NCBI GenBank assembly: GCA_945860745.1 | Contig: CAMASH010000002.1 | Coordinates: forward strand, 1-64,000 | DNA length: 64,000 nt | DNA from: Chthoniobacter flavus | GTDB taxonomy: Bacteria; Verrucomicrobiota; Verrucomicrobiia; Chthoniobacterales; Terrimicrobiaceae | Direction of reading: 5' to 3' | Part shown: in pieces, positions 1 through 13,900 of the stretch | Layout of the letters: each line of letters begins with the position of its first letter | Numbering within the stretch: the first letter of the stretch is position 1 | Position numbers and translations under genes: made by a program | The notes under the pieces: generated by a model | Seen by the model: only the letters and a program-made list of their open reading frames with translations | What the model was told of the DNA's origin: nothing | Databases searched by the model: none

Positions 1-763
1 TACTCCCCAAGTCGTCAAAGAGCATTGGGTCTGTGAGACAGACTGTTTGGAGGGGCCGCGCGCAAGAGTGTTGCATAACTTGTTGCATGGGAACATGTTA
101 TGGTTTTGTTCGGCCACGTCAAGTCCCCTCTGGTGATTTTTCCGGGTTAAGGGTGTTTTGGGATCCAGCCCTTGCAGGGCAGATTGGTGGTTTTCATCGA
201 GATCCCTGGGTAGCTCCGCAACCCAGGGCTATGGGATTGAGCCCCGACGGACATGCGCGACGGGGCTGAACTTCGTGCCATTCGGGACTGGTCCCTTTTT
301 GTGACCACTTTTTCCGTGGTTTCAGTCGGATACAGAAGGGCATCAGGCCATTGGTGGTTTTGGGAAATAGCGCACATGGGGAAGATCTTTGCAGGGCTCG
401 TCCTGCGTCCAGGGTATCGCCTTATGGGGCATCGTGGTCGGGTCAATGATGCCGGCCTGCCAAGGGCAGCGGATGGCACGCAGCTTCCAGCGCCAGCGCG
501 CAATCCAGGTCAATCAGTTGGCCGCCCTGCAACATCCTGAAAACCGAAATGAACCACGGAGAACCCGGAGAACAAACAAAAGAGGGATTGGGGTTTGCGA
601 AATCACCCAAGGTCAAGGGAGGTCTCACCCCAAAGGGGATGGCCCTTTCAGCCCTCAAAATCCCGGATCTTCTTCCCTCTGGGTTCCCGGTGGTCCATTC
701 CCGTTTTCCCTTCGAGGGTAAAGCATGCGGGCTACCCGGACGAATCGACGGCATGGGCTGCCC
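1..763. other. Gene-poor edge region
   Basis: I see no convincing gene here. Open frames on both strands are short, Arg/Pro/Ser-rich and lack recognisable motifs. The stretch holds a composite hairpin repeat at 168-267, a weaker related hairpin near 381-400, and around 549-575 a run of the form 'accacggagaacccggagaac', a simple repeat type common between genes. Positions 721-763 just downstream of the minus-strand antitoxin gene may hold the last trace of a toxin gene (see findings). Confidence 0.5.
168..267. repeat. Composite REP-like hairpin repeat
   Basis: Three palindromes follow each other: GCCCTTGCAGGGC at 168-180, CCCTGGGT/ACCCAGGG at 204-211 and 221-228, and AGCCCCG/CGGGGCT at 240-246 and 261-267. 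This order of short hairpins resembles REP-type elements mobilised by RAYT (IS200-like) transposases. No transposase is nearby, so it would be a non-autonomous copy. Family assignment is inference; the palindromes are directly visible. Confidence 0.6.
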
Positions 764-1027
764 TCACAGGCGGTCATCGTCCCGCTCGATGGTTGGGTTC
801 GTCCCACGGAGGAAGCCCCGCATCTCCTGCATCGGACGGACAGGAATGAACTCCAGCCTTTCGGCGCAACGCAAAACCCGGAGCTTCTTGCCCGGCGGGA
901 GATGCAGAGCCTTGCGAATAGCCCGGGGAATGACGGCCTGAAACTCCGGGGAGATCGTGACGGCATTCGTTTCGACAAGCTCATGCTGGGACGTTTCCCC
1001 TATCGCCCTGTAATCCGTCTGAATCAT
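764..1027 (-). CDS. AbrB/SpoVT-fold antitoxin (VapB-like), apparently orphan
   Basis: This 87-residue protein has a SpoVT-AbrB swapped-hairpin domain at about residues 22-52 (VTISPEFQAVIPRAIRKAL then LPPGKKLRVL). It ends in TNPTIERDDDRL, the acidic tail that in VapB antitoxins docks into a PIN toxin. Such proteins bind DNA as dimers and neutralise VapC. No intact toxin ORF follows on the minus strand; only a few codons resembling a PIN start occur. It lies downstream of the methylase terminator and probably has its own promoter. It may be a solitary regulator or the survivor of a broken TA pair. Confidence 0.75.
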   Translation of the reverse strand: MIQTDYRAIGETSQHELVETNAVTISPEFQAVIPRAIRKALHLPPGKKLRVLRCAERLEFIPVRPMQEMRGFLRGTNPTIERDDDRL

Positions 1028-1104
1028 CCGCGAAAATCGGTGCCCGGGAATGACTTGCCAATCCCGTCGTCCGCGGTTACGTTTCCCTCAGGTGCCAAAT
1101 ACCT

Positions 1105-1138
1105 AAAAGCCCGCTTCTGGAAACGGAGGCGGGCTTTT
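1105..1138 (-). terminator. Rho-independent terminator after RNA methylase
   Basis: A 10-bp stem, AAAAGCCCGC at 1105-1114 and GCGGGCTTTT at 1129-1138, encloses a 14-nt loop. It lies 16 nt beyond the minus-strand methylase stop, and T-rich tracts follow on both strands. It should end the methylase transcript and insulate the antitoxin gene. Confidence 0.75.
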
Positions 1139-1154
1139 CTTTTTCACGGAGCCT

Positions 1155-2669
1155 TCACTGTTTCAGGTATTTTTCCAAGTTCACGTGGAACCCGCCGAGA
1201 TCGACCTTGCGCCGGAACGCCCGCTTGAGCGAATGACCGCGGGGTTCGACCGGCAGGGGATTGGCAAAGACGAGTCTTCCCCCGGGCCGGAGCACGGCGG
1301 CGGCGGCCGCGAAGAGATCGGCGATGAGGCCGGGCAGGTTCGGGATCGGAACGCGGCGGCCCATGGGGGGATTGGTGATGATTAACGAAAGATCTTTGAG
1401 GCCCGCGATCGCCGCATGATCGCGAAAATCACCACGGGCCAAGGTCGATGCGGGCGGATTCTTCACGGCGGCGGCAAAGTTTTCCCGCGTAATCGCGATG
1501 GCCTCCGCACTGCGATCGGTGCCGAAAACATGCCCCACGCCACCGCGCAGCGTGCGTTCAATAAGTTCCAGGCCGGAACCGCAAAAGGGGTCCCAAATGG
1601 TCTCGTTTTCCATCCGCCCAGCCAGCCGGGCCATGGCGGCGGCCAAGGGAGGATGCGAGGCAGCGGGAACGTCGTCCTGGCGATAGGCGAAGCGCGGATC
1701 GGGGCGTAGCCGGGGGGTGAGCTCCGGGGAGCATCCCGGCGGAGTTTCGAGAATATTGATCTGCCAGGGGGCGTGGCGCGGATCATTCAACAAGGCCGGA
1801 CAGAGTTCATAGACGCGCGCGGCCAGACCGCGCACGGCCGCCCGTTGATGGCCCTTGGAAACAAACTCCAGCCGGTAGCGGATCGGGCCCTCGGTAAAGG
1901 TCTCAAAAACCTGCCGGGCCAGCGGCGAAGCCATCAGCGCCGCGAGCTCCCCGGTCTCGTTTCTTACGGTTCCGAGAACGAGGCCAACCGCGCTGAAACA
2001 GCGCAGCGCATAAAGGTCGGCCAGCATGAATGGGCCGGTGGGCGCAATCTCAAGCCGGCCCGGCCGGCGGCGGACCAGACGAAACTTTGCCCCGCCCGCA
2101 ATTTGCTCCTGAAGTTCATCCTCCAGGATTTCCTCCAATCCCTCGCGGCAGTGCAGGTGCATGCGCAGGTCCGCGAAGTTCTTCAGAGGCCGGTCGAGAC
2201 AAACCACGCCGGGATTTTCATGGCGGGCCACGTTGGCCTCCACTTTCTGGAGGGACCGGGAGGCCAGGGCCGCGGCGGATTTAAGCGTGGCGCTGCCGCC
2301 GATTTTTTCCAGGGTCCGGGACAGCGACTCTTTCTCGCGATCCGAGGCGGTCTTTTCCAGCAGGCGGAGGAGTTCGCTTTCCTCACCGGCCTCCGCGCCG
2401 ATTTTCGGCAGGGCCGTCATGGCATAGCGGCGGATTTTCTCCTCCGGATCGTGCAGCAAGGCGCGCAGCCATTGGCGGGCTTGTTCGCGTTGCGCCGGCG
2501 TGCCTGATTCGGAAAAAACCACTCCGACCGCGCGGATCAGCCCGACGCGATCCATCCGGCCGCGGGCATCCGCCCGGTCAAAGGCCGGGACTTCTTCCGT
2601 CCAGAGCTGCTCGCAGGACAGGACGCGCAGCCGGTGGTAAAGCTCCTTGGCGGGATTCGCTTTTTTCAT
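1155..2669 (-). CDS. HEAT-repeat plus THUMP-like RNA methylase
   Basis: The 504-residue protein has an N-terminal helical part with HEAT-like repeats (about 40-145), a middle part resembling the THUMP/ferredoxin-like region of RlmL/Trm14-type enzymes (about 168-330), and a C-terminal class I SAM methylase of the UPF0020 type. The SAM-binding loop is DPFCGSG at 360-366 and the amino-methylase motif is NPPMGRR at 433-439, of the NPPY class that methylates exocyclic amines. It probably makes N2-methylguanosine or a similar mark in rRNA or tRNA; the site cannot be read from sequence. The HEAT-like N-terminus is unusual for RlmL. The start MKKANPAKEL is the first in-frame ATG. Confidence 0.75.
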   Translation of the reverse strand: MKKANPAKELYHRLRVLSCEQLWTEEVPAFDRADARGRMDRVGLIRAVGVVFSESGTPAQREQARQWLRALLHDPEEKIRRYAMTALPKIGAEAGEESELLRLLEKTASDREKESLSRTLEKIGGSATLKSAAALASRSLQKVEANVARHENPGVVCLDRPLKNFADLRMHLHCREGLEEILEDELQEQIAGGAKFRLVRRRPGRLEIAPTGPFMLADLYALRCFSAVGLVLGTVRNETGELAALMASPLARQVFETFTEGPIRYRLEFVSKGHQRAAVRGLAARVYELCPALLNDPRHAPWQINILETPPGCSPELTPRLRPDPRFAYRQDDVPAASHPPLAAAMARLAGRMENETIWDPFCGSGLELIERTLRGGVGHVFGTDRSAEAIAITRENFAAAVKNPPASTLARGDFRDHAAIAGLKDLSLIITNPPMGRRVPIPNLPGLIADLFAAAAAVLRPGGRLVFANPLPVEPRGHSLKRAFRRKVDLGGFHVNLEKYLKQ

Positions 2670-2705
2670 GGAGAATCCGTCTGCCGGACTGCCGGGGCCG
2701 GGAAC

Positions 2706-2801
2706 TCAGGTGCGCTTAACGCCGGTGTTCGGATTGGGCTTGGGTTTCTCCTGTTTGGGCTTCTTCACTTCTTTTCGCTTACTGTTGTTGCCTTTGCCCA
2801 T
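2706..2801 (-). CDS. 31-residue Lys/Pro-rich basic protein
   Basis: A short open frame reads MGKGNNSKRKEVKKPKQEKP, then KPNPNTGVKRT and a TGA stop. It lies in the divergent gap between the methylase and engB and is too short for usual gene calling. Composition (about one third Lys/Arg, many Pro/Asn) suggests a disordered nucleic-acid-binding peptide. I recall similar 'MGKGNNS...KK' micro-ORFs in other bacteria, but cannot check this here. There is no strong Shine-Dalgarno sequence. Confidence 0.5.
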   Translation of the reverse strand: MGKGNNSKRKEVKKPKQEKPKPNPNTGVKRT

Positions 2802-2875
2802 AATATCGATTGGTTGGGTCCAGCCTAAGGGGTTGAACCCTGCGGGCCAACTCAAAACGCGGCCGGTTCCAAATT

Positions 2876-3478
2876 ATGAAAATTCAATCCGCCGTTTTCC
2901 AAATGAGCGCTCCCGATCTGAAATCCTGCCCGGATTCCGACCGGTTGGAGGTCGCCTTCATCGGCCGTTCCAACGTGGGCAAGTCCTCGCTGATCAATCT
3001 GCTCACGGGGCAGAAGGATCTGGCCAAGGTTTCCGCCACGCCGGGAAAAACCAAGCTGATCAATTTTTTCCTGATCAACACCGCGTGGCATCTGGTGGAT
3101 CTTCCCGGCTATGGGTACGCCAAGGTCTCGCAGCGCGACCGCCGGGAATTCAGCGAGGCCATCGCGGACTATCTGGAACGCCGTCCCAACCTCCGCTGGG
3201 TTTTTGTCCTGATTGACTCGCGGCTCAGTCCGCAGGCCATCGATCTCGAATTCCTCCACTGGCTGGCGGGTCGCTCGGCGCCATTCGCACTCATCTTCAC
3301 CAAGACGGACAAGCTCAAGGCGAAGGCCTTGCAGGAAAACATCGCCGCGTTTCTGGCCCGCCTGGCCACCGTCTGCGAAGGCACGCCCGATGTGCTGAAG
3401 AGTTCGGCCAAAACCCGCGACGGCCGCGCCCAGATTCTCGGGTTTATTCAGGATCGCCTGGCGGAAGAAGTTTCGTAA
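2876..3478 (+). CDS. engB: Ribosome-biogenesis GTPase EngB (YsxC/YihA)
   Basis: The 200-residue length is normal for this TRAFAC GTPase, which helps assemble the large ribosomal subunit. G1 is GRSNVGKSS at 30-38, the G2 region contains SATPGKT, G3 is DLPGYGYAK from residue 75, and G4 is TKTDK near 142. The start at MKIQSAVFQM gives the usual short lead before G1. It stands alone on the plus strand, diverges from the methylase and the small basic ORF, and ends before a bidirectional terminator. Confidence 0.95.
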   Translation: MKIQSAVFQMSAPDLKSCPDSDRLEVAFIGRSNVGKSSLINLLTGQKDLAKVSATPGKTKLINFFLINTAWHLVDLPGYGYAKVSQRDRREFSEAIADYLERRPNLRWVFVLIDSRLSPQAIDLEFLHWLAGRSAPFALIFTKTDKLKAKALQENIAAFLARLATVCEGTPDVLKSSAKTRDGRAQILGFIQDRLAEEVS

Positions 3479-3498
3479 TAGATCGAAGCGAACAAAAC

Positions 3499-3559
3499 TG
3501 TAGTCGCCCCACTCCGTTGGGGCGTTCCCCTGACACGGCAGCGGAGTGCCGTGCCTACA
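3499..3559. repeat. REPIN-like double hairpin
   Basis: Hairpin one is CGCCCC (3505-3510), loop ACTCCGTT, GGGGCG (3519-3524). Hairpin two is CACGGCA (3534-3540), loop GCGGAG, TGCCGTG (3547-3553). The unit is bracketed by TGTAG at 3499 and CTACA at 3555. The loop cores are near reverse complements, so the unit is two REP-like modules in inverted orientation with different but paired stems. Confidence 0.6.
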
Positions 3560-3575
3560 AGCTACTAAACAAAAA

Positions 3576-3599
3576 CGCCCCGGTTAAAAAACCGGGGCG
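3576..3599. terminator. Bidirectional terminator between engB and the RRM gene
   Basis: A perfect 10-bp stem, CGCCCCGGTT at 3576-3585 and AACCGGGGCG at 3590-3599, has T-rich sequence on both sides (CTTGTTTT on plus, TTTTTGTTT on minus). It sits between two convergent genes and can end both transcripts. Confidence 0.85.
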
Positions 3600-3627
3600 C
3601 TTGTTTTAAAGTTTCGCTTGAGACGAT

Positions 3628-3999
3628 TTAGTACCGGCCACGGCCGCCGTCGCGACCACCGCCGCCACCGCCACCGCCACGGCTTCCACCGCCGCCGCCG
3701 CCGCCACCGCCGCCGCCGAATCTGCGGCCACCGCCGCCGCCGCCGCCTTCTTCGCGGGGACGAGCTTCGTTGACGGTGAGACTGCGTCCGTCAATTTCCT
3801 TGCCGCTGAATTGCGAGATCGCCGCCTGGGCTTCCGCATCTGAGGACATGGTGACGAACGCGAATCCGCGTGAATTGCCGGTCTCGCGATCGGTCACGAG
3901 TGCTGCTTCGCTGACTGTTCCAGCCGCTGCGAAGAGGCTTTTGAGGTCGGCTTCTGTGGTTTTGAAGGAAAGATTTCCTACGTAGAGTTTGCTGCCCAT
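3628..3999 (-). CDS. RRM RNA-binding protein with Gly/Arg-rich tail
   Basis: A single RRM fills about residues 3-80: RNP2 is LYVGNLSF near residue 4 and RNP1 is RGFAFVTM near 43. The tail is Gly-runs broken by Arg, ending GGRGRY, like cyanobacterial Rbp and plant glycine-rich RNA-binding proteins, which are often cold-induced. I start at [10 protein letters not shown] (3999) because the RRM begins there and residues upstream of it look non-coding. The leader upstream contains a hairpin (4029-4061), which may allow post-transcriptional control. A second RRM protein lies at 53885-54487. Confidence 0.9.
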   Translation of the reverse strand: MGSKLYVGNLSFKTTEADLKSLFAAAGTVSEAALVTDRETGNSRGFAFVTMSSDAEAQAAISQFSGKEIDGRSLTVNEARPREEGGGGGGGRRFGGGGGGGGGGGSRGGGGGGGGRDGGRGRY

Positions 4000-4461
4000 A
4001 ATATGTGTTTGGTTGTTGCAGGAGGAGTCTTCGACGCGGATTCCGGTTATCGGATTCGAAGCCACTGGAAGAGTCATGGTCGAAACCACTTCGCAAACAC
4101 AATAAGCTATCTATCTACGCCCAAAGGGGCTCGGGACTTGCGAGCAAGAAGAAATCAGAGTTCGCGAAAAAATGCAATCGTAATCACAACATCCTCCAAA
4201 TAAGGCGTCTCTCTGGATCCTTCCCGCCGCCCCGCTTTTCCCGGAAAACCCCCACCGCTTGCGGTCCCTCCATGCGAAGAACACAACATTTTGATTGAAA
4301 CTTTTTGTGAGCGATGTATTAAAAAAAGCTCTTTGAGCTGCTCTGCCTTAGAACTTTTTAGCCAAGGGTCGGGAATCCCGAGGGAGTTTCGGACATGTTG
4401 TTCCGTCTTTTGCTCTCACCTTGGTTGCCGTGAAACCATCCGCCTCTCATCCCAATAATCC
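4000..4461. other. Divergent promoter region between RRM gene and phoH-like gene
   Basis: No gene seen. The half near 3999 would be the leader of the RRM mRNA and includes an imperfect hairpin with CTTCGA at 4029-4034 and TCGAAG at 4056-4061. The other half is AT-richer (4290-4360), contains a candidate sigma70-like promoter facing the phoH-like gene, and an AAAGCTCTTTGAGCTGC-type short palindrome near 4324. Confidence 0.5.
4291..4320 (+). promoter_or_regulatory. Candidate sigma70-like promoter for the PIN-PhoH gene
   Basis: TTGATT at 4291-4296 and TGTATT at 4315-4320 are 18 bp apart in a locally AT-rich stretch, about 140 bp before the coding start. The match is moderate and not tested. Confidence 0.3.
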
Positions 4462-5994
4462 ATGCACCGCGCCGACCTGATCGAAACTCCCGAAGAACAA
4501 GGCCTTTCCCTCCCGCCAGCCGGACGGAACGGACGCAACGGCCCCGCCGCAAAGGTGAAGAACTTCGTCCTCGACACCAACGTTCTGCTCCACGACCCGC
4601 ACTGCCTCAATCGTTTTGAGAACAACCACATCTTCATTCCGGTGGAGGTGTTGTCCGAGCTCGACCGCTTCAAAAACGAGCAAACCGAGCGCGGCGCCAA
4701 CGCCCGCACCGTGCACCGCTCCCTCACCCAGGTCTTCGGACAGAATGCCAAACGCGTGACCCGCGGAGTCGAAACAGCCGGCGGCGGATCCGTCCGCATT
4801 CTCATCAACGAAACGCTCGGCAAAGCGGCAAGTTCCGCGGCCATGAAGCGGTTTCGAAAGATCTTTCCCGATCAGGAACGCATGGATCACCGCATCATCG
4901 GGGCCTGCCTCGCCCTGCAGGAAAGCGCGACCAGTCCGACCATCCTCGTGACCAAGGATCTCAACATGCAGCTCAAGGCCCTGGCCATCGGGCTGACCTG
5001 CGAGGACTACCTCAACGACAAAGTGGCGGTGAAGGATGCCGAGGGCTACGAGATCCGATCGATTGCGGTGGAAGCGCACGAACTCCAGCGCTTCGGCAGT
5101 TCCCGCAGCATCGCCCTCGATCCCGAACGCACCGGTCCGCTCGAAATCAACGAATACGTGCTGCTCAAAGCCGGGGAACACAAACTCATGCCGGCCCGCC
5201 ATCTCGGCCAGGGCCATTTCGCGCGCCTGGAGATTCCCGCCCACCTCCAGATGCCCCGGGGCATCGAACTCCGCCCCGCCAACCACGGCCAGCAATGTTT
5301 CCTCGACGCCCTGCTCGATCCGGAAATCTCCCTCATCACCTGCTACGGCCAGGCCGGCACCGGCAAGACCCTCATGGCCGTGGCCGCCGGACTTTTCATG
5401 ACTTCGCAAAAACAATTCAACGGCATGACCGTCAGCCGTCCCGTCGTGGCCATGGGCGACACGCTCGGTTTTCTGCCCGGCACGCTGAATGAAAAAATGC
5501 ACCCCTGGCTGCAATCGATATACGATGCGTTTGAAGTCCTCCTGCCCCTGAATCCGCCGCGCCCCGAAGGCAAGGTGCGCCCGAATTCCGACCGCAAAAA
5601 GGTCGAGCAAAAGCCGGTGAACCCGAACCACCATGGCAACGGCCAGCATCCTCCGGTCAAACCCTACGAGCAACTCATCGAACGCGGCCTCCTGGAAATC
5701 GAGGCCCTCTGCTACATCCGCGGACGCTCCATCCCGAACCGATTCTTCGTCCTCGACGAAGCCCAGCAACTCACCCCGCTGGAAGCCAAGACCGTCGTCA
5801 CCCGCATGTCCAAAGGCTCCAAGCTCGTCATGGTCGGCGACCCCGCCCAGATCGATAATCCCTACGTGGACAGCCGCTCGAATGGACTCGTCTACACCCG
5901 CAACCGCCTCCGCGGGCAGAGCCTCACCGCCCACATCTCCCTGACCAAAGGCGAACGCAGCGCGCTGGCCGACATGGGCGCGCAGATGATGTGA
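4462..5994 (+). CDS. PIN-PhoH fusion ATPase (YlaK/PhoH2 type)
   Basis: The 510-residue protein joins an N-terminal PIN nuclease domain (FVLDTNVLLHDP from about residue 35, acidic residues spaced as in active PIN domains) to a C-terminal PhoH helicase-like ATPase. Walker A is GQAGTGKT near 296-303 and Walker B is VLDEAQQ near 430, followed by VMVGDPAQID. Family members with this order (PhoH2 in mycobacteria, YlaK in bacilli) are RNA helicase/RNases. It lies alone, convergent with lacZ, with only two bases between the stop codons. Confidence 0.88.
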   Translation: MHRADLIETPEEQGLSLPPAGRNGRNGPAAKVKNFVLDTNVLLHDPHCLNRFENNHIFIPVEVLSELDRFKNEQTERGANARTVHRSLTQVFGQNAKRVTRGVETAGGGSVRILINETLGKAASSAAMKRFRKIFPDQERMDHRIIGACLALQESATSPTILVTKDLNMQLKALAIGLTCEDYLNDKVAVKDAEGYEIRSIAVEAHELQRFGSSRSIALDPERTGPLEINEYVLLKAGEHKLMPARHLGQGHFARLEIPAHLQMPRGIELRPANHGQQCFLDALLDPEISLITCYGQAGTGKTLMAVAAGLFMTSQKQFNGMTVSRPVVAMGDTLGFLPGTLNEKMHPWLQSIYDAFEVLLPLNPPRPEGKVRPNSDRKKVEQKPVNPNHHGNGQHPPVKPYEQLIERGLLEIEALCYIRGRSIPNRFFVLDEAQQLTPLEAKTVVTRMSKGSKLVMVGDPAQIDNPYVDSRSNGLVYTRNRLRGQSLTAHISLTKGERSALADMGAQMM

Positions 5995-5996
5995 CG

Positions 5997-10272
<4,276 letters not shown>

Positions 10273-10290
10273 CGCGATATTCCCCGATTC

Positions 10291-10884
10291 CTAGCGGTTC
10301 TTGTTCAGAAGCTCACGCACTTCCTCAATGGTCATGTCCTTGTGGATCTTGTCCGTGATCTTGCTGACGGAGCCTGGCGCGGTTCCCTGCACAACGTAAT
10401 CCTTGACTTCCACTGGCGCCTCAACCGCCGCCGTCTTGCCGTCGACCGCGAAGGCCTTCGTTCCCGCCTGTTCGGTCCGGAACTTTTTGTCGGAATTCGC
10501 GATCAGGGTTTTCGACCAGAGATCGGCCTGACCCGAGTCAAAGACCTTGTTGCCAAACCAGGGGTTCTTGATCCCGAAAAAGGAACGGCCGGATTCGAAT
10601 TTCTTCGCGCTGTACTTCTGGTCGTAGAGAAAAGGCGACACGGGGGCGGATTTCCCGCTCATGGCCTCGCTTCCGCCCTGGAATGAGCGGCTCGAGTAGC
10701 GACTCGCCAGAGCGGGGTCGCTTTTCTGCGACTTGCCCTGGTTGCCGGAATTCACCGCGGCCATGGCGCGATTTCTCCCTGCATCCATGCGCTCGATCAT
10801 GTTCATGGAGGGCTCCTCCTTTTTCTGGGCATGGCTGCAGAAAGCGGCGGCCAGCAAGAAAAAAACGGGGGCGGAATTTCGCAT
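10291..10884 (-). CDS. Secreted protein of unknown function
   Basis: I start at MRNSAPVFFLLAAAFCSHAQ, a clear Sec signal peptide, giving 197 residues. The mature part is Ser/Lys/Gly-rich with low hydrophobicity (many short KKFESGRSFFGIKNPWFG-like stretches) and ends in a helical segment, KDMTIEEVRELLNKNR. No domain recognised. It follows the giant TPR gene by 19 bp and precedes tyrS by 18 bp, so it is probably co-transcribed with them. Confidence 0.7.
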   Translation of the reverse strand: MRNSAPVFFLLAAAFCSHAQKKEEPSMNMIERMDAGRNRAMAAVNSGNQGKSQKSDPALASRYSSRSFQGGSEAMSGKSAPVSPFLYDQKYSAKKFESGRSFFGIKNPWFGNKVFDSGQADLWSKTLIANSDKKFRTEQAGTKAFAVDGKTAAVEAPVEVKDYVVQGTAPGSVSKITDKIHKDMTIEEVRELLNKNR

Positions 10885-10903
10885 CGGGCGGACCCTACAC
10901 CAC

Positions 10904-13900
10904 TCAGCCGTCATTGGGCAAGGCGGGGGAGGCCTGGAGGGAGGCCAGCATTTCGCGGGCGGCCCGGCGATCGGCCGGGGGGGCGTAAGCGGAAATCACA
11001 TCCTGCAAAGCCTGGCGGGCGGCGGCAGGGTTTTTGAGCCGGAGAAGTTCGGCCGCATAAGCCGAGGCAATGCCGAAGGAACCGGGGTGCAGTTCGTGGG
11101 CGCGGGCCAGGTCTTTCAGGGCGGACGACGGCGAGGCCTGGGCGCGGCGCAGGTAAAATTGTGCGGCGGCGAGACGGACATCCCACGCGGGATTCTGCGC
11201 GGCGATCTCCCAGAGGCGGCCCGCGCGGTCGGGGTCGGTCTTTTCCAGCCCCTGCAGGATCTCCCTCCAGCGGACCTCCGCCGAATCCGGCGCGGCGGAT
11301 TCCATCCAAAGCCAGGCCCGCCCGGCGTTCCCGGCCGCGACCAGACGGGCGGCGATTTCCATCCGGAGGTCACGGAACTGGCGGAGCGGGAGAAGGAATT
11401 CGTTCGTGTCAGGCTCAAGGTCCGCCATCGCCGCCAGGCCCTCGTAATAGTCGGCCACGGTTTTGGGCGAAAGCGCCTGAGGGTTGTTTTCCATGACGCG
11501 AACCATCGCGGCGCCGGCCTGGTCGAACTGCTTGCTCCGGATGAATTGTCCCGCGAGGGACTCCCACAAACCGGCGGCCCGGGCATTGCCCCGCAGAATC
11601 CCCGCAGCCAGCAGGCGCCCCTTCGCGCCGTCCGCGTCCTCCACGCTGAGAGCAAACTGGGCCAAGTCGAGATGCTTTTGCGCGTCCAGCGCGGCGATGC
11701 GTTCCAACGGGGCCAGCATCTCCCGCGCCTCAGCCTGCCGTCCGCTTTTCCAAAGCGCCGCGGCCAGAAACAAGGCCCGGTGGGAATCGCCGGGGGAGTG
11801 GGCGGTCAGTTCGGAAAAAACGCGGGCCGCCAGGGCGGGCTGACCGGCCTTGAGAAGGGTTTGGCCGATCTGATCCCAGGCCCGCTCGTGGAAATGGCGG
11901 GCCGCCAGATAATCATCAAGCACCCGCCCAACCTCGTCGGTGCGTTTTTGCTCAAGGAAAAGCTGGAGCAGAATCTCGCCGGCGAAGTAGCGGCCGCGTC
12001 CGCCGTTCCATTCCGCCGACAGTTCCTTTTCCAACGCGGGAGCTGTGCCGGAGGACCGCGCGAGTTCCAGGCGCAGAAGGAAAAACGGCGGCACCAGATC
12101 GGGGTGACGGCCGGCGATCTGTTTGAGGCGGGCCAGTTCAGCCCGCCGGAGGTCTTCGGGAATGTCGCGACGGGAAAGGAACTCGCGGCCTGCAGAAAAA
12201 CGGTCTTCGCGCGACTTGGGCTTGCGGTCGAGATCCTTGACCAGTTTTTCCCATTCCTCGCGGACAGGCGCGGGGGGAGGACCCGCCGGAGAGGTGCCGT
12301 CGAGTTCATGGAGCCGTGCGATAGCCCCAGGGTCCGCCTTGGGGCGTTCGGCCAGTTTTTCCAGGAGCGACCGGGCTTCCCGCTCGCGGCCCAAGCCCGC
12401 ATACAGTTCGGCCAATGGCAGGGAGAGACTGCCGTCCGCAGGCGAAAATGCCGCCGCATTTTTCTCCAGCAATGCCAACGCTTCGCGGAATTTTCCCAAC
12501 CGGCACAAAATCTGGATGCTTTGGAGAATCAGCCCACGGTCCGGGGCTTTGTCCCCGGCCGGCCGCTGCAGCAGGGCCAGGGCACGCGCGGAGTCGCCCT
12601 CTTCCTCCCACAAGCCCGCGAGCCGCATGGCGGCGCTCTGAAGGACGGGGGAGCCCGAACGGGAATCCTCCCCGGCCAGCAATCTTTCCAAAAATGCCAT
12701 GGCGGGTTTCCGCATGGCCGGGACGCCGGAAAGATTGATAATCCCGGCGCAAACCGCCTCGTTGCGGGGGGCCCGCCCGCAGAGTCTTTGCAAGACGGCC
12801 GCAGCGGTTTCAAACCGGCCGGATTGCTGGAGGCGGTTGGCCGCTTGCAGGAGTTCCTCGTCCGTCGCACCGCGGGCCAGCCATTCCCCGAGCAGATACG
12901 GGGTGCTGCGGGGCGAGGCTGTGGCCAGTTGGTTCAAGAGGAACTGGCTCTCGGTCGAGCGCCGGAAGTTTTCCCCGCGCATGGCGAGGAGGGCGGGATC
13001 GCGGGCGAGGTCCTGCCGGTAAAGCGCGCGGGCCAGGCGGTGGAGGTTCCACTCCTCAAGCTGCTGGCCGCCCTGCTGGACGAGTTCAGACCACCCCTCG
13101 CCTTCGGCAACTCCCAGGCCGGCAAAGAGCGTCGCGATTTCTTCCGCTGCGGTCTCGTCATTCTCCTTGAGCCCGGCGAGGAGGGCGCGGGTGGCGCTCG
13201 CGCAGCCGGAGTGTTTCTCATCCTGCCAACGGGCGGCCAGGCTCTGCTCGAACGCGGGACGCTGATCGGGCGGCGTCAGCAGCCAACGGGCGCGGATGGC
13301 GCCGAATAACGGCTGGGCGAATGATACCGCCGGCGGGGCGGTGGCGATGGCCTGGTCGAGGCCGGAAATCATCCCCTCGGGATCACGCAGAGCGAGACGC
13401 CACTTGGCCAGCTCCATCCAGGCGGAGACCGCCTGGGACGAGGAAAGATCCGCGGGCACACTATCCCCCAGCACACAGGCCGTGCGGTGAAGATTCCGGG
13501 TGGCGAAGGCCTGGGCCCCCTGCCAGCGCTTCAAGGCCGGCGCGGCGGCAAAAAGTTGGACCGCCTCGTCCGCACCCGGTCGCCAGCCTGCATCCAGCAT
13601 GCGGGCCAGCGCGGCGAGAACGTTATCCCAACGGGCCACAGCCTTCTCGGAATCCGCGGCGGCCCAGCGACCGAGGGCCTGACCCTGGCCGGCCTCCATG
13701 GCGACGGAGGCAAAGGCCTGTTCCGTCGCTTCGGTGGAGTCTCCCGCATCGACCAACCGCTCCATGTCGGCAAAAGCCGCCGCTGTCTCCCCGGAATAAT
13801 ACGCCGCCCAAATGCGCTCGACCGGCAGCGAAAATCCCTGCAGCCATTTCGATTTGTCCGGGCTGTTGGCCAGAAGCGGCCCGGCCTCCTGAATGGCCAG

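Noticed and set aside
10733..13309. 858-codon plus-strand frame opposite the giant TPR gene
   Set aside because: Low-complexity Gly/Arg/Pro composition and no motifs, while the minus strand has a signal peptide and regular TPR periodicity.
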